DNA of 22,910 bases, from contig JAAVHM010000155.1 of assembly GCA_014799675.1 (NCBI GenBank), positions 1-22,910 of the forward strand. Direction: 5' to 3'. Positions 22,501-22,910 of this stretch are shown here, piece after piece (position 1 is the stretch's first letter; each line of letters starts with the position of its first letter). The stretch is from Ruminococcus sp. (lineage in GTDB: Bacteria > Bacillota > Clostridia > Oscillospirales > Ruminococcaceae). The notes under the pieces were generated by a model. It had not been told where the DNA came from and did not search any database. It saw only the letters and a list, made by a program, of their open reading frames with translations. The position numbers and the translations under genes were made by a program.

Positions 22501-22910
22501 GCGCTTACCTGCACATTTTCGGGACGGATAACCTCGGCGGAAATCGTAACATTTCCGTCGATATCTGCGCTTATATAAACGCCGTCGCTTGCGATGTGAC
22601 ATTCGGGGTACTCTTTAAGATACACCTTGCGGAAAATTCCCGCGCCCGAATACCAACGGGAGTTGGGATTGCGGTGGTCTACCCTTACGGCGATAAGATT
22701 CTCGCCGTCTTTCAAGAAGTCGGTTATATCCGCCTCAAAGGTGGAGTAGCCGTACTTCCACTCAAAAGCCTGCACGCCGTTTACATACAGACGGCTGTCC
22801 ATATAAACGCCGCCGAAGCGGACAGCGGTACGCATACCCTCCTTTTTTGTGATGTCAAGGGTTTTTCTGTACCAGCCTGTGGAGGTCTCGTACAAGTCCT
22901 CGGTCTGATA
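19560..22910 (-). CDS. GH2 beta-galactosidase-like enzyme, 5' end outside window
   Basis: The frame is open to the right edge of the window (reading YQTED before the TTG at 22895), so the N-terminus is missing, probably ~50 residues. Numbering from that TTG: sugar-binding domain ~1-110 (TGWYRKTLDI, RVDHRNPNSRWYSGAGIFRKV), Ig-like domain ~120-225, and barrel ~230-530. The barrel has the acid/base E351 in IGWSIGNEIYD and the nucleophile E430 in YGSETSS. A DUF4982-type domain (HVYPHWDFMEGQEIDVRV) and a C5-type Ig domain (AFVEISAYDKDGN) follow. The last ~350 residues hold two CBM6-like beta modules (FAWGDSWFGFENVDFG; VMLDFGEFDF). These long GH2 enzymes act on beta-galactosides or related glycans. 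No signal is visible because the start is missing. Element B follows its stop. Confidence 0.92.
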   Translation of the reverse strand, partial: YQTEDLYETSTGWYRKTLDITKKEGMRTAVRFGGVYMDSRLYVNGVQAFEWKYGYSTFEADITDFLKDGENLIAVRVDHRNPNSRWYSGAGIFRKVYLKEYPECHIASDGVYISADIDGNVTISAEVIRPENVQVSALSVVQEIFDGEKLVTFCERPCCACDKSVIPAAVRITATIRREDVKYSVNTVAMQIEKPVLWDIDAPYLYTAVTSLKMNGEIIQTVKTSFGVRKIEFTTDKGFFLNNRHVKLHGCCEHHDLGALGAAVNKSAIERKLDKLRIMGVNAIRTSHNMPAEELMELADEKGFLILDEGFDMWERHKTDNDYAGFFPEWVARDVASWVRRDRNHPCLIGWSIGNEIYDTHADERGQEVTSMLMGLVRQHDPRANGYVTIGSNYMEWENAQKCADILKIAGYNYAERLYDKHHEAHPDWCIYGSETSSVVQSRGIYHFPLSQSVLADDDEQCSSLGNSTTGWAAKCTEACIIPDRDAEFCAGQFIWTGFDYIGEPTPYSTKNSYFGQIDTAGFPKDSAYIFRAEWTDYKKSPFVHVYPHWDFMEGQEIDVRVTSNAPKVALFFNGEKIDEMDIDHAHGQQLTLNAKLEYRKGELLAVAYDENGREIARDVQRSFGDTAEVRLAPEKTEILANGEDLAFVEISAYDKDGNFVANANNRVFVNVSGAGRLVGLDNGDSTDYEQYKGTSRRLFSGKLIAIIAAKAEAGDITVTITSPTVKGDSVTLKALPAEVTEGISCTTENTHTKALCPDEENDIPVRKITFESDSRTFTPDRREITFKTVVYPANATYANDIEYRITTVLGIDSNLAEITSAEGGNVTIKCKGDGEFYLRGLCKNGTDKYHILCPMKLCGEGLGVASFDPYEFVTGGLFTVQSGNVNNGIERGAGFAWGDSWFGFENVDFGSIGSDTVTVPIFANCTTPVKLKFYDGIPDKGGELIGDFVYHEPPEWLVYKPNTFKLNKVLKGMHTLVMRSGDGYSVKGFIFEKPDKEFAEINAADSDNIYGDKFTKEQCAVTGIGNNVMLDFGEFDFTEKTPSKVIITGKSALPVNSIHVIFTGDTETRVLAEFSGAAEYTPREFPLENINGKCKVSFAFLPGSDFDFKSFRFEK

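Overview
The window looks like chromosome from a gut-type Gram-positive anaerobe of the Clostridia, probably Oscillospiraceae/Ruminococcaceae. The reasons are strong AGGAGG-type ribosome sites, sigma-A promoters, many lipobox lipoproteins, a MOBP-type relaxase with a Tn916-like integrase, GH26/GH2/GH25 glycoside hydrolases, and two tandem serpins. Bacterial serpins ('siropins') are known from [Eubacterium] siraeum, so that species or a close relative is a reasonable guess; the sequence alone does not prove it.

Layout. 1-2309 is the end of an integrative mobilizable element: the 3' part of a relaxase gene, a tyrosine integrase, a cluster of CCGTCCAA repeats that look like integrase arm sites, and a terminator. 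It abuts the 3' end of a tRNA-Glu gene, which is followed on the same (minus) strand by tRNA-Met with a consensus promoter. 2494-3122 is AT-rich and non-coding but holds a structured repeat (element A). 3123-7175 carries a membrane protein of unknown function, a GH26 mannanase lipoprotein translationally coupled to an aldo/keto reductase, and a triple-PepSY lipoprotein. 7387-10574 is a four-gene co-directional cluster: a DUF2589-type protein, a partner of similar N-terminal character, a small helical protein and a GH25 lysozyme. It is preceded by a palindromic operator-like region and a leader hairpin.

10616-16633 is a minus-strand five-gene operon: ECF sigma factor, single-pass membrane protein (likely anti-sigma), serpin lipoprotein 2, serpin lipoprotein 1, and a YfbK-like von Willebrand A (VWA) lipoprotein. 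Its ATGA overlap and very short gaps argue for one transcription unit. The most economical reading is an envelope-stress or protease-sensing regulon that puts two protease inhibitors with different reactive loops, plus a VWA adhesion/scaffold protein, on the cell surface.

16634-19436 holds a palindromic hairpin repeat, a terminator, a 508-aa protein of unknown function, a TTGACAG-type repeat block and pyrE with a good promoter. 19437-19555 is element B, a second copy of the structured repeat (opposite strand), sitting 4 bp behind the stop of a large GH2 beta-galactosidase-like gene that runs off the right end.

The best candidates for something undescribed are the sigma/anti-sigma/serpin/VWA operon, the DUF2589-lysozyme cluster, and the A/B structured repeat, whose stems are kept by compensatory changes.
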